Source: Sitta carolinensis | Taxonomy: Eukaryota; Chordata; Aves; Passeriformes; Sittidae | Assembly (NCBI GenBank): GCA_032173965.1 | Contig: CM063285.1 | Location: 27,315,660 to 27,379,659, forward strand | Length of the DNA: 64,000 nt | Direction: 5' to 3' | Shown here: positions 49,071-61,010 of the stretch, piece by piece | Layout: the number at the start of each line of letters is the position of its first letter | Position numbering within the stretch: position 1 is the first letter of the stretch | Made by a program: the position numbers and the translations under genes | The notes under the pieces: generated by a model | What the model was told of the DNA's origin: nothing | The model's input: only the letters and a program-made list of their open reading frames with translations | Database searches by the model: none

Positions 49071-52000
49071 CATTATATTTCCTGGTTCACGTTACATGCT
49101 AAAATATTTGTTTTCATATTTTTCCCTTTTTAATTATTATTTTTTCAAATCAATTGATTATGTGAAATCATTCCTTAAAGTTAGAAAACTTTCAGTAAAA
49201 AGATTAGTTTTTGTTCTGAGGCAGGAAAAGAAATCTAGTGTATTTAAATTAAAAAAAATTATATGGCAATTTGGAATTGGTAAGTCAAAGAGTAGGTAGA
49301 GATAGTGCAACTAATGCAGAATAGTCAAGTGCCTTAAAATTGAACTATACACATAAAGATGGAAAGAAACCTACTCTTCTTGGCAGTTGCATAAAAGTGG
49401 AAAAAACACTTCAAATATTGCTATAATCCAGTAATTCTAGGGTATGATAATACAGCTGATATACAGTATTCTTTTACCTCCCTAGAGTCTACTTCCTTTA
49501 GAACACATGAACAAAAAAACCCAAAACCTTCCTCATTAGGACTTAAAAAAACATTTTTTGTCGCACCAATTCTCATCTCGGCTGCGTTATCTGGACTATA
49601 TTTTACTTTTTTTTTTTTTAATTGTTATAGATGACTATTCAAACATTACTTTAGCATTTCCAAATCTAGTAAGCTTTTTTTTCTTGTTTTTTTAAAATCT
49701 ATTAATATAATGCTTTAAATTCTTTGTCTAGTTTTTAATTGTTCTACAAAATAATTTGCTACAGTCTTCCTCAGTGAATCTCAGGTGACTAATCTGTTCA
49801 ATTCTACTGCATGAAACAAGTAAAGGGTGTCATGTCATTGTGAGCCCCACTTTTTTATAGTATTTGAGTTCAAATTTTAGAAAGAACTAAAGTACTTTCT
49901 AGGTAACAACATAGTCTGTATTACAGCTTTTATTTGTGACTTTGGAAATAAATTGCAATGTGGGAAAAGCAGCTGAAAACACGGATAAAAGTCGAATGCA
50001 GGATTATTGTAGACCCTGTCAAAATAAATGGTAGAATATTTTTTAGTATGTAATTAAATGTCAAGATTTGTGAGTTAATGGAATTTCTGTAGTCACATCA
50101 AGGTCAGACGAGCAATTACTGTTTATGAATTATCTGAAATCTTGTATAGCCTTTTCTAGCTAGTCTTATAGCATCTATTTATATTGGACATCTTTGCTAT
50201 TTCTGATGCTTCTCCCCCATAGTTTTTGTTAACAGCAATGTGGTGCATTTTGTCAATTCTGTAGTTGTTTGCAAAACCTTCCTTTATTTCACTGAAGTGC
50301 TTGCAATTAGCCCACTTCTCCCCATTGAGAAGCATCTTTGTAATAACAGCTTTCCTGGTAAAGCTTTTGTTAGGGAGATTTTAAAATCAAGAGTCTACAA
50401 AGGTTGGGAAAAATCCAATCATACAAAAGTTCAGCAAATCCCTTTCAAGGTCATATCAGTTAAGATTACATAGATTTTCCACTTCAGCAAACAAGTAGAG
50501 TTTTGCATTTTTAGCAATGAATTCAGAATTATAGAATTAATAAAATAAACCAATTCTAACAGAAATTATTTGCTGAACTCAAAGAAACCCCCACTCCCAT
50601 GGTCTCTAGTGGGGTTACCTTTCTCCCCCATGTAGCCTCTTGTATCACTTCCTTTGAAGTCGTTCACAGCGTTTGCTTTGACAGCCACTGGGTGTGGGAA
50701 GTCTAAGGCTATAGCAAGTATCTCCATAGCATAATCCGCCCAGTCACTGTTGGTCACTGATCCAGCTGCATGCAGCAGCTTAGTAGTCAAAGGGCATGGT
50801 AATTCCCTCCTTCTCTCTTTTCTTTCTTCCAAGGCAAAATCTTCACCTGGTGTTTTTGATTCATGCATTCTAATTATGATGGCTGCCATCATCAGCCCTG
50901 TGGGTGACACTAGAAATTCTCTGAGCCAATAGCTAATACCACAGCTTGTTAAGCAACCATGTCAGCCTGATTTTAGGGCCCATTTTGCAGTTCACCACAG
51001 GCCTATCTAAAAGCATCAGGAGTCTCCGTCTAGCAGGACAGGCTCATTGTCTTTCTAAATGTCTCCTTCTGATAAGCAGATCCAAATATGGTTCATTCAC
51101 TGTGGATTTGAAGGCACAGTGGGGAACTTGGCTCACATAGTGGATGCAACAAAATGCTTAATATTTTCACTTGGTATAGAGCTAAAGAACCCAATTTTCA
51201 CTTTCAGGATACAAACATTTGCTCCCTGACTATGATCAAGAGTTTGAAATTTAAATCAGAAGTCTTCGAAAGCTATTCTAATTCTCAATGGAGCAGGCTT
51301 TCCCATACTTAGTACAAAGAAGAAAGTCCGTGGTTTGTATCAGAGTTTGAGCACACAGAATTCACAAATGACCAGAAGTATCCTTTGTTGCTTATAGATA
51401 TTGTAGGAATTTTTTCTCTGAATAATTTTGTGTGAAGTATATTATTCTGGTAACTGTGAGGTTACTAACAGTGCTATGAATGCTGCAGTCTGATCTGCCT
51501 TGCAAATTTTATTTGCTTTTAAATTATTGCTCCAAATACATATTTGTCTATGCTGCTCCATGTATTTCTTTTTAATGTTTTATCTAACCCGAGCCTGGCA
51601 GTAGAAGGCAACAAATATATTTCAGTTGCAGGAAATGAGATTTTTTTCAAAAAGGATACTATTGTTACTCTCTGATCTGCAAACTACTGGGTTTCATAGC
51701 TAGAAATAGGGCTAAGGTTTTTCTGCCTTCATAGGCATATTTTTAACCAGAAAACAAATAGATGGCCTTTCCTGCCACACAAATCCACAATTCTATATTA
51801 ATGCAACAGTTTTTTGCTCTCTAAGAAGAAAATCAGTTACTTACCAATGAGGTATGTAAAAGTGCTTATCTTGCAGAACTATCAGTGTGAACCAGTATGC
51901 ATATGGGAAGAGCTAATTTAAGATCTCCACAGGAAATTAGAGTGGCTCTTTTATTATCAGCATCCATTTCCTAAATACTGTGTTGCTTTTGGCTTATATT

Positions 52001-52408
52001 CCATTGACCTACAATAATGATGCTGCAGACTTATTTCATCTCTTTTTAGGTTGGCAAACTAGCAGCTATGCCAATCTGTAAGCTTCCTTATGAAGATAAC
52101 TAAGAAGTCAATTTTTTTTACAGAAAAATCCAGAATTTTGAAGCCCATGTTCACTTCAGTGATTGTTTTATTTGTGTGTAACATGCTGTGGAAAACTTCT
52201 TTCCCCTTATCTTTCTCAAAGGATTTATAGGAGGAGGGCTCTTCCAATGTACACCGTAATTGTGTTTTGGCTAACTTGTGTGTTTTCCCATTTTTGCAGT
52301 GTAGGTTCACTATTGTAACCAAGTATCTGAGGCAAATGTTTGTGGCTGCACAAGACAATAAAAAATGATAAAGACTTGATTGTGATAGGAGTTAAATCTC
52401 AAAAAAAA

Positions 52409-52432
52409 AAATTTAATATTAATATTAAATTT
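52409..52432. repeat. Perfect 24-bp AT-only palindrome
   Basis: AAATTTAATATT meets its reverse complement AATATTAAATTT with no spacer. It contains only A and T and sits next to an A-run, so a chance origin is plausible. Confidence 0.9.
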
Positions 52433-52639
52433 AACTAAACAAGCAGAATTTACATACTCCTTATTTTCTATCCACTCTTCCTCTAAGGTGTCTAGAAGGC
52501 TTTTTAACGCGGTATAAAATTGTGACAGAAACCTGAGTACAAAGTGGAGCAAGAACTGTTCTTGTAGAACTACACCAGCTTATATGGACTTAAAATAATG
52601 AGGTAGGGATAAATGTTTAAAATTAAACATAAAGAATCA

Positions 52640-53915
52640 GGTCATTCAGATGGAATAAAATGAGTTCCATCATGTGGAATGTACAGAAAACCAGGTGATC
52701 AGGGTCAGCCGACATGGCTTTATGAAAGACAGGTCCTGCTTGACCAGCCTGATCTTCTATGATAAGGTGATCCACATAGTGGAGAGAAAAGCTGTGGATT
52801 TTGTCTACCTGAACTTCAATAAAGCCTTTGTCATCAATTCCCAAAACGTTCTGCTGGAGAAACTGGCTGTTCATGGCTTGGTTTTTTGATGGGTTAAGAG
52901 CTGCTTGGATGGCTGGACCCAGAGTGCAGTGGTGAATGGAGTTAAATCCAGCCGGCCGCTGGTTGCAAGTGGCATTTCCCAGGGCACAGTACTGGGGCCA
53001 GTCCTGTTTAATATCTTTATCCATGATCTGGACAAGGGAATTGAGTGCACTCTCAGTAAATTCTCAGAGGACACCAAGTTAAATCTGAGTGTTGGTCTGT
53101 GGGAGGGTAGGAATGATCTACAGAGTGATCTGGACAGGCTGTATTGATGGACCGAGGACAACTGTATGAGGTCCAACAAAGCCAAGTCCCAGGTCCTGTA
53201 CAAGGCTCTCAAAAAGCTCATGCAGTGCTACAGGCTGGGAACAGTGGTTGGAGAGTAATGTGGTATAAACGAAGCTGGAGCTGCTCATTAGCAGCTGTCT
53301 GAAAATGAGTCAGCAGAATGCCCAGGTGGCCAAGAAGGCCAGTGGCATCCTCGTTTGAATCAGAAATAGCATGGCCAGCAGAGGACCAGTGAAGCTGGCA
53401 GAGGTGAAGCTGCACCTTAAATGCTGTGTTCACTTTTGGGCCCCTCACTTCCTGAAAGACATTGAGGTGCAGGAACTTTTCTAGAGAAGGGCAACAGATC
53501 TGAAGAAGTCTTATGAGGAGTGGCTGAGGGAGCTGGGGTTGTATAGCCTGGAAAAGAGGACTCTCTGGGGAGACACTATTGGTCTCTACACTACCTGAAA
53601 GTACACTGTACCAAGGTGGGGTTGGTCTCTTCTCCCAAGTGTGCCACAGAATCAAATAAAATGGCCTCAAGTTGTACCCAAGAAGGTTTAGATTTTGGAA
53701 ATTAAGAAAAATTACTTCAGAGGGTTGTCAAGCATTGGAACAGTCTGTCCAAGGAAGATACTGAGTCACCACCCTGGTAGTATTTAAAAGATGTGTAGAT
53801 GTTGCTCTTAGGAATATGGTATTGTGTCAGACTTGGCAGTGCTTGGTTAATGGTTGTTGGACTGAATGATCTAAAAGATCTTTTCCAATCTAAATGATTT
53901 TTTAATATGAGATAT
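52640..53915 (+). mobile_element. CR1 LINE, sense, 5'-truncated, with RT remnant and 3' end
   Basis: The copy begins inside ORF2, near the CR1 words 'caggtgatcagggtcagccgacatggctttatgaa', runs through the reverse transcriptase and the rest of ORF2, and ends with the typical CR1 terminus TTGGACTGAATGATCT...TCTAAATGATTTTTTAATATGA. Length, order and the 5' truncation are as expected for a target-primed CR1 insertion. Internal stops show it is inactive. Open frames of up to 150 codons on the opposite strand (53,218-53,670, 52,623-53,024 and 52,871-53,221) are antisense shadows of this element. Confidence 0.92.
52674..53147 (+). pseudogene. CR1 reverse-transcriptase remnant
   Basis: One reading frame carries RT motifs in order: HGFMKDRSCLTSLIFYDKV, VDFVYLNFNKAF (family form usually DxxKAFD), then [20 protein letters not shown] and [14 protein letters not shown]. 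The frame is interrupted by stops at 52,887-52,889 and 53,145-53,147. The active-site F-A-D-D block reads FSED, so the first catalytic aspartate is replaced, and the Asp of the first DxxKAFD block reads Asn. It therefore cannot encode an active enzyme. Family assignment to CR1 is firm from motif order and wording. Confidence 0.9.
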
Positions 53916-56900
53916 TGTGTGGAAGTATAAAAGACAGCAGTAGGCTGAGTATTCATTCCTGCTACTGTGGTATAGAGCTACTTACGGAGAATTGCATTAC
54001 ATTGGATCTACTAATGTGGTTTGTTAGCCTTAAGCTTATTCGAATTTTATTGAATCTAGTCTATACAAAGGCATAACAGAGCTTAAACTTGAGTCCAGCA
54101 CCATTTTCTCTTCTTCATTATCCTAAAATATAAAACATCGCTTCCACTTATGAAAATCTCTTTCATCACTGTAAATATTTTTAGATTGTGGTTAGGAGTT
54201 AACACAGTTAATTCCAAAGTGAACCAGCAAAAGTATTCCAGCATTGTTATTAAGGGATGAGCAAACGGATTTCACAAAAGAGTTCTTCAACTCCAGCCAT
54301 TAAGAAGACCAAAAACCCACAATTATTATAAATAGTATTTGTTTTTAATTGTTTCTCATATACAAGCTCTTAAAATTTGTATTAGCAAAATTTATCTTGT
54401 ATATATCCATATGACTCTGTATGAGAGAAATACCAGTTATGATTTCACTACTCATGGACCAGTCTGCGTGCTGTCAATCAAAATGTCCTGTCTGGACTTT
54501 ATCTCCCTCCATTCTTTGCAGCAGGCTGTATGCTGCTTTCAGGTCTCAGAAGATATAAGCCTTTCCTTTAAAAATAACCAAGAGCTTAGCAATGAATAGT
54601 GCTGCTGCCTCAATTCCTTCCATTATAACATCCTGCCTAATGCTTTTCACTTTACTTTTCATTTCCTTTGTTGTGCTGAGATCTGGGAAAATTAAGATCT
54701 GTGGTACTCCATATTCAAGCATAGATTTGAGACTTGCAGCATGCAGCATTCTCACATGATCTCTGCTATTAGTGAATGTAAAAACAGTTTCTACCCGTCT
54801 CCCTATTCCTATTTCCTGAACTAATAGATCAGTAGGAGAAATTTTCCATGCATAATGTGGAGAAAGAGTAGCTTAGCTCAAAGATTTTTTTTTTTTTGGT
54901 TTACCATTGATCAGAGGAGATGAGAAGAATTCAGAAATCTTTTTTTCTTTTTTTTTTTTTAATGACTTTCTGCCTGGACTTGCATCTCTAAGAAAAACGT
55001 TTTCATATTTCTGGTGGTAGTGCTAGCAAAGAACTATTAATTTCTTCTATAAACTTATTTTAATGAGTTAGCAAAATGCCTGAATAATTGTTGAAGAGTA
55101 ATATAAGCATTGTATAAGAAAACTTAGCAGGGGGAAAAAACAACTATGACGCGTTCACTTGGGTACTGGTCAGCCATCGAAAGTTCATTATTATATTAGG
55201 CTGTTACTATTAAGGTTAGTGAGCAGGTATCAAAGTTGAAACTGAAGACCACCACAATATGTGCAAGTACTAAGCATGAAGCTTAGTAGAACTAAGAACT
55301 TCGTAGAACTTCAGGATCAGAGAGCATGACAGATCTTTGCAGTGTCTATCTTTCTTGTAAAATATATAGCTGGCACTGAAGAATCAATTTTAGTAAAAAG
55401 GTTTGGGGTTTCTTTTAATATGTTTGTGAGCTCAGTCTTCATCTGATTCTGGAATTATTTAATTCCTGCCACTCGTAAAATACTTTCCTTCTTGTTGCAG
55501 AGCAATCTCACAGCATATGAACCTTATATGTTTTGACTGAAACAAAATTTTTAGCTATTCTGGCAATATGCATTATCTGCTCCAATTCCTAAATATTTAG
55601 TTTGTGGGGTCAAGACAAAAGACACAGTCCATAGCAGAGTCTGAAGCATATATGGTGTGTGATTTGGTCTCAGTATCCACTGCTGAACTTTACAGATATA
55701 CTGTTATGAAATCACACTTGTACAGAGACATAGCCATAGTTTCTTCTGTTGAATGTAAATTTATTTACCCATATTGGTAATTGTCTTATAAATTTCAGGA
55801 AATCTGAGAGAAATTGGATATGCTCTTCCCAGCACCCAACAGTACTGGGAAGAAGAGTCTTAGGAAATAAATCTTATCTTTTTTCTATCCTTTTGTATTA
55901 ATAAACATTCTTCCCTGCTGAGAAGAAATTGTTGTAACTCTGATGTCTGTGTCAGAGATGCTTTAGCAACTTTCCTGAACAATTCAGCCTTTGAATATTT
56001 TGTCCTTAATTCCTAAACATGATATTTCATTTTTACACTTAGTATGTATTTAGCAAATAACATCTTAAAAGGATTTAGAATACTGTATGACGTATTATAT
56101 GTAGTGAGAAAGGACAAAAAATCATATCTTTCCAAATATAATGAGGTCTCTAAAAGCAGTTCATCAAAAATGTAAATGTAACTGAAATACAAAGTTCTCA
56201 TTTTCTGAGTAGCAGCAATTAAATAAGCTTGAAACTGGTGGCAATAATCCTCAAGGTTCAATTTGATTAATAAAGCAAATGATAGCCTGATAATTTTAAA
56301 GTAAAAAGCTGAATAAATACGTTTTGCCATTTTCAGCAATAAAGTAATAAGCTAGAGTAATTGTGATTGTCATAAAATAATGTTAGAATCAATGTCTAAT
56401 ACACTCAAAAAAAAGGATGGATTCAATGGTTAGGTAAGATGAATTTCCATCAAATACATGGAGAGTTTGAATCAGATTTGGGATGACAGATATGGTAACA
56501 AATTATTCATGGCATGAATTATTCCCTAACTAGTGCTGCAATAGCAGTATTTATTTAATCAGAGCATAATCATTGTTTGACAATTACTTTAAAAAACTTC
56601 CCTAAAATCAAATAGATAATATTTGTACAATTGTAATAGCTCAGCTATGCAAGCAATTGGAGGACTTACACAGCTGTCCAAGGGAGTAAGGACCTTAAAG
56701 AATTTGGCATATCAAATCATCGCAATACAGTTAACAACAAAATAAAACACTTTCTGCTAATGGAATTACTTGCATATTAAAGAAACCAGAGATTACTATT
56801 TGATATCTCAAACGTGAGAATCAGCTTGCAAGAAACAGAGAAGCTGGTAGCCATGTAAATTGCATGGGGTAATACAGGTTGTTTCCTTTCTGGTATGGCA

Positions 56901-58149
56901 CATTTCTGGAAGTGCTTTAACTCTTCAGAATATAACAATGGCCACAGCAGATCAGGCAGAAGTTCTATCTGACCTCTGGGTCTGTCACTAAGAGTGGCCA
57001 TGGATGGATACAAGAGGAAGGAGAGCTATGCATGACATGTCATTCATTCCCTAATATTCTTCCAATTACCAGCTCTTAAGCTTAGAACTGTACAGAGACA
57101 GATGTGGTCATATGTGTGGGTCTTGTTATTTGTGGGTCTTTCTTTTGTCTTTCTTTTCCATCCTCCCCTCAAGCCCATGAAGACTTTGCACATGTATAGC
57201 CTTTCTTAGCAGTGCCTTGTTTAAGTATCCTCTCCTTTTCTTTGAAGTGTATCTTTTAGTTTTTTTATTGGTCCCTAGATCTTGTAAGAGATGACCAGTC
57301 CTTATCCACCATCTCAATAAGACTTTTGATGGGAACTGCTGAAACCCACAAAAATACATCTTTTAACAGATAAATTGACCTTAATCTATGCAGTTCTTCA
57401 CAAAACCATGCTCCACTGCTTTGATTGCTACTGAACTGCCTTTTGAACCTTTCTGAAATTTCTGTGCTGGGAAGACACATGGTGTCGCTGTAAATTACAC
57501 ACGACACAGAGTCTTGTGATTTTTTTAAGGTTGTGTGAAGAATGATTTTATGTATTTTATTCTTATATATAATTTTTTACAGACCACTGTGATTGGTGAA
57601 AGACAAACTTCTTCACCCACATTGGTAAAACTAGAAGGACATCAAAAGAAAACCTCTCTCACAGAAAGAATTCACAACATGAATACCATTACAAAAACAA
57701 TTCTGTTGTTTATGTTCTTTTCCTGAGAAAAGAATTTCAGTAAACTAAAACATCAGAAAACTAGTATGTTAGAAACCCAGAAACTTCAGGCCTGAAAACC
57801 AGACTACACACATGGTATTCAAGTCATGGGAGAACAAGTATTTCAGGTGCAATGAAAATAGTGTGGTGATGTTCATTGTGTTTCATTATGAACCATTCTT
57901 AATATTTGGATCACTTTCTGCTGCTAACCTTAACTTGCCCTTCGTGTTAGAAGTCATTTGGATATTAATGTTTCCACAAGCTGAACCACTCTGTACCTCT
58001 AGCGGCTCGTACACATGCTCTATGATTCTTCAAAAGAGCTTCAAGGTTTACCAAAGTTATGCTTCCCAAGTAGAAAACATCTATTCATATGACCATTAAT
58101 CAGAATATTCATTTGCCTGGCAGAGACATCAGGATTACATATAGGTGTG
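53916..58149. other. Unique intergenic DNA
   Basis: No gene or mobile element recognised. Short T runs lie at about 54,886-54,898 and 54,948-54,960. The longest frame is 108 codons (56,013-56,339, minus), AT-rich and without known motifs. Two overlapping minus-strand frames at 57,126-57,507 are likewise unrecognised. Confidence 0.55.
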
Positions 58150-58760
58150 CATTTCCTCAGATTTCTCCTACCTTCCTTCATTTTCTTTGTAATCAAGGAA
58201 GATTTGAGGAAGAGATTTTATACTAACATTAATAGTACATACATTTCACCTCCGGGTTCTCTTAGAAAATCTGACTGGATACCATCTGGCCTGTGTTTAT
58301 TGCCTTTCATTTTTTGTCACTGTGTTCTCTAATAAATTCTACAATCTCCATAACGTCACATCCTCTACTGATTCTCTGTCAGATAGTGACTAGCAAGTTT
58401 CTTCCACAATGAATGAAGGGAATTAACTTAGTTTTTCTGGAATGACCTTAGGTTGTCTGGCAATTCTTTTGTACCATCCTCATTAACTGGAGCTACAGAA
58501 TCCCCAGAATGTGTCTTTTTCCTGATACATTTAAAGAAAACTCTATTATTATTGTGTATCTTTTCTACTAGTTGTTCCTCAGACTCCCTTTTTAAACTGT
58601 TTGGTTTTGCTTTTATATTTAGTCTGCCGTAGTTCATTTTTTTTTTATTATTATTATTTATTCATTCTAATAAGATCTCAAGTATTTGAAGTATAATTCC
58701 TTCTTTTTCATAACATCTTTAAATCATTTTTGATTGGCAATATGCACCTGGGATTTTTTT
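58150..58760 (-). mobile_element. Old CR1-clade LINE ORF2 fragment, antisense
   Basis: In one minus-strand frame, NNRVFFKCIRKK (near 58,550-58,512) and SVAPVNEDG match the linker between endonuclease and RT in CR1-type ORF2 (family form like 'K-FYKYV--KRK...VGPL-NEDG'). In the same frame, MKGNKHRPDGIQSDFLRE (58,310-58,257) matches the start of the RT (K...GPDGI..R.LRE). The spacing of about 80 residues is as expected for the family. Upstream, the same strand reads ELYFKYLRSY, resembling the preceding ORF2 segment. A stop at 58,428-58,430 and others elsewhere show decay. The 69-codon open frame at 58,428-58,637 belongs to this fragment. A (TTA)n microsatellite at about 58,645-58,662 lies inside it. 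Confidence 0.75.
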
Positions 58761-60706
58761 TCCAATGTAGTATCATTAAATAAATTCCATATTATAATCC
58801 CCACAGTGTCTGTAGATATTTACTTCTCTTAGTTGCCCTCTGTAGCTTCTTTTCAAAAAGTGTCCTTAAATTTATTCTTGAAAAGTTTGAAAAACATGGT
58901 TCCTGAAATCTTTATGTGGAAGAAGGATACTGTTTCACAGTGAGAAGCTTATACCAGACATATTGCAGCATAATTTTCCATAATATATGCTGACTGGGGT
59001 TATAATGACAATGTTATTTTTATTTTTCAATTCTCTAACAGAAGAATTATATCAGCATGTACCAGAAGGATATTATTAAATAATTCCTACAAAAAAAAAA
59101 AAAATTCCCTCTTTTCTGACCTTCATTAGAAAGTTTCAGAGTTTGATCTGGTACTTCCATAAAAGATCCCTTATAACAGGAAAATATCACAGTTGTTAGT
59201 GCAGCCTGTTGTCTAACAAAGAAAGCAATTCAGTTTTCCAGGTGAGATGTTTTAGTTTTAATAGTGTATACATGCTGTCTTGACACCAGGGCAGCCATTC
59301 CTTCCTTGGCTTTTAAATTATGGCACAAACATTTCTCATCGATTGCAATTTTAGAGCCATTTGAAAGCTCAGATTTGGCCCCATGGTTTCACTGTGCCTG
59401 TACAATTGAGGAGAATAACTTCTGTGATGGGTACTATTATGGTCATTGTGTTCCTGTGAGGTGGACCTGTGTCTCTGCTGAAGCTGAGACAAGTGTCTGT
59501 AGTCCTGAGTATTGCTGAGGGGTTTCTGTGAACACTAAGATGTAAAGTGTTCTGTTTTGTCTGTTCCATGGAGGCTATGAAAATATACCAATTTTTCAAA
59601 GATTGCCTATTTATACCACTACTCTATGGTTAATACTTAATTCAAAGAAATAGGCTGTGTAAAGAGAGGCTTTGCATCAGGCTTCCTGAGTTTATGGAAA
59701 TAAATAAACCATCCTCTGATGGTTTGAAATCAAGACCTTAAGTGCATTTTTCCACAATTACAGTTTTTTAAGTGTAATTCTTCAACTGGGTTCTTTTTTG
59801 CCTGCAAAATTGAAATTCATAGAGTGTATTTTTATGTTTACAAGATACCTTTTTTGTGTGATTTATCATCTTTTATATTTAACTTATCGTCCAAGCTTTG
59901 ACTGTATATTTATACACAGAATGTTTGGGAACTGAAAATTTCAGAAATCCATTTCACAGCAACTACTTGTACTGCTCCAAGTAATACTAGCATAGCGATA
60001 TTAAAATGGTATTTATTAATATCTCTTTCAGGATTTTATAAACTACAGGCAGCTTTTCTCCTAACCTTTTCAATTTTGTTGTTATTATCTGTTTGTCTGT
60101 TTAGAGGTATTTGACTTAGAGATTGGTATTAACAGAATTCAAGATGTAACCCAAGAAAAATGAAGAGTGGTTTCTCATGAAAATGGCAACCCTTACTAGT
60201 GATTCACTATATTATCATGAAACCATAGGTTCTTAGTAAATCTTTTCTTATACCTTTACAATCTGCTTTTACCTTTGGCCCCAGTCAAAGACAAAATCAT
60301 TGGCTGGATGAGCTTGTGGTTTCATGGCCTTGCTCATGAAACTTTAAATTTGGTAAACTTTGCAAATACCAAATGGCAGTAGCAGAATACTCAAGTCTGT
60401 TGACTAAAAAGATGACTTATATTTTTATTTTTCCAAGAACTTCAAGCAGAAATTACTTCTTGGCCAAGAAGAGTATCTTTGTTACATGACTTTTAAATTT
60501 TCTGGCAAGTAGCCTTTATTGTGCTGCCTGTATGATTCACTGTTAATTCCTCAATCCTATGCTGTAGAATAGAAGCATATGTAGTCCTAAGCATTCTCAA
60601 TTACTTCTGCCAGAGCAGGTTATATGTTGTGCCTGTTTTAGCTTTGCTTAATCCTTTTTAGAAAGTGTAAAATGTAATTCTGATTAAAATGGAAAATAAT
60701 TAACCT
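58761..60706. other. Unique intergenic DNA
   Basis: No gene or mobile element recognised. An A13 run lies at about 59,092-59,104. An 84-codon frame (59,264-59,518, plus) overlaps a 76-codon frame on the other strand; neither resembles a known protein. Confidence 0.55.
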
Positions 60707-61010
60707 AGAAGCATAGAACGGTTTAAAAAAACAATTAAGAAACTTCAAAAATCATTTAGTTGCAGACTCCCCAAACACCACCATGGCCAGGCAGGCACAC
60801 CACCCACTATATCAGGGCTCCATCCCACTTGGTCTTGAACACACGTGGTGTGTTCAAAGCTTGTCTGGGCAGCCTGTTCCAGTGCCTTGCTGGCTTCTGA
60901 GTAAAGAATTACTTCCTTGCATGTAATATAAATCTCTCTTCTTTCACTCTAAAATCATTCCCCCTTGGCCTATAGCTACCTCCCCTTGTAAAACATGTCT
61001 AGCAGACATA
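60707..61010 (-). mobile_element. CR1 LINE 3'-end fragment, antisense
   Basis: On the plus strand it starts AGAAGCATAGAACGGTTT and continues through 'ccaccatggccaggcaggcac', 'ctccatcccacttggtcttgaacac', 'gggcagcctgttccagtgcc', 'gtaaagaattacttcct' and 'cattcccccttggcctatagctacc'. These are the words of the abundant antisense CR1 3' end in birds. It is 5'-truncated near 61,010 and diverged. The subfamily wording differs from the 4,222 copy, so the two are separate insertions of different CR1 lineages. Confidence 0.88.

Larger units (their letters stand above)
44641..52639. other. Unique intergenic DNA with palindromes
   Basis: No gene or mobile element firmly recognised. There are AT microsatellites at about 48,511-48,523 and 48,697-48,717 and a T tract near 46,150. 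A GC-richer patch at 50,566-51,140 holds the longest repeat-free minus-strand open frame of the window (from about 50,946 down to 50,566), which does not resemble any protein I know. Confidence 0.5.

Noticed and set aside
52623..53670. Three minus-strand open frames of 116-150 codons
   Set aside because: They are antisense to the sense CR1 copy whose RT motifs read on the plus strand, and have no motif of their own.
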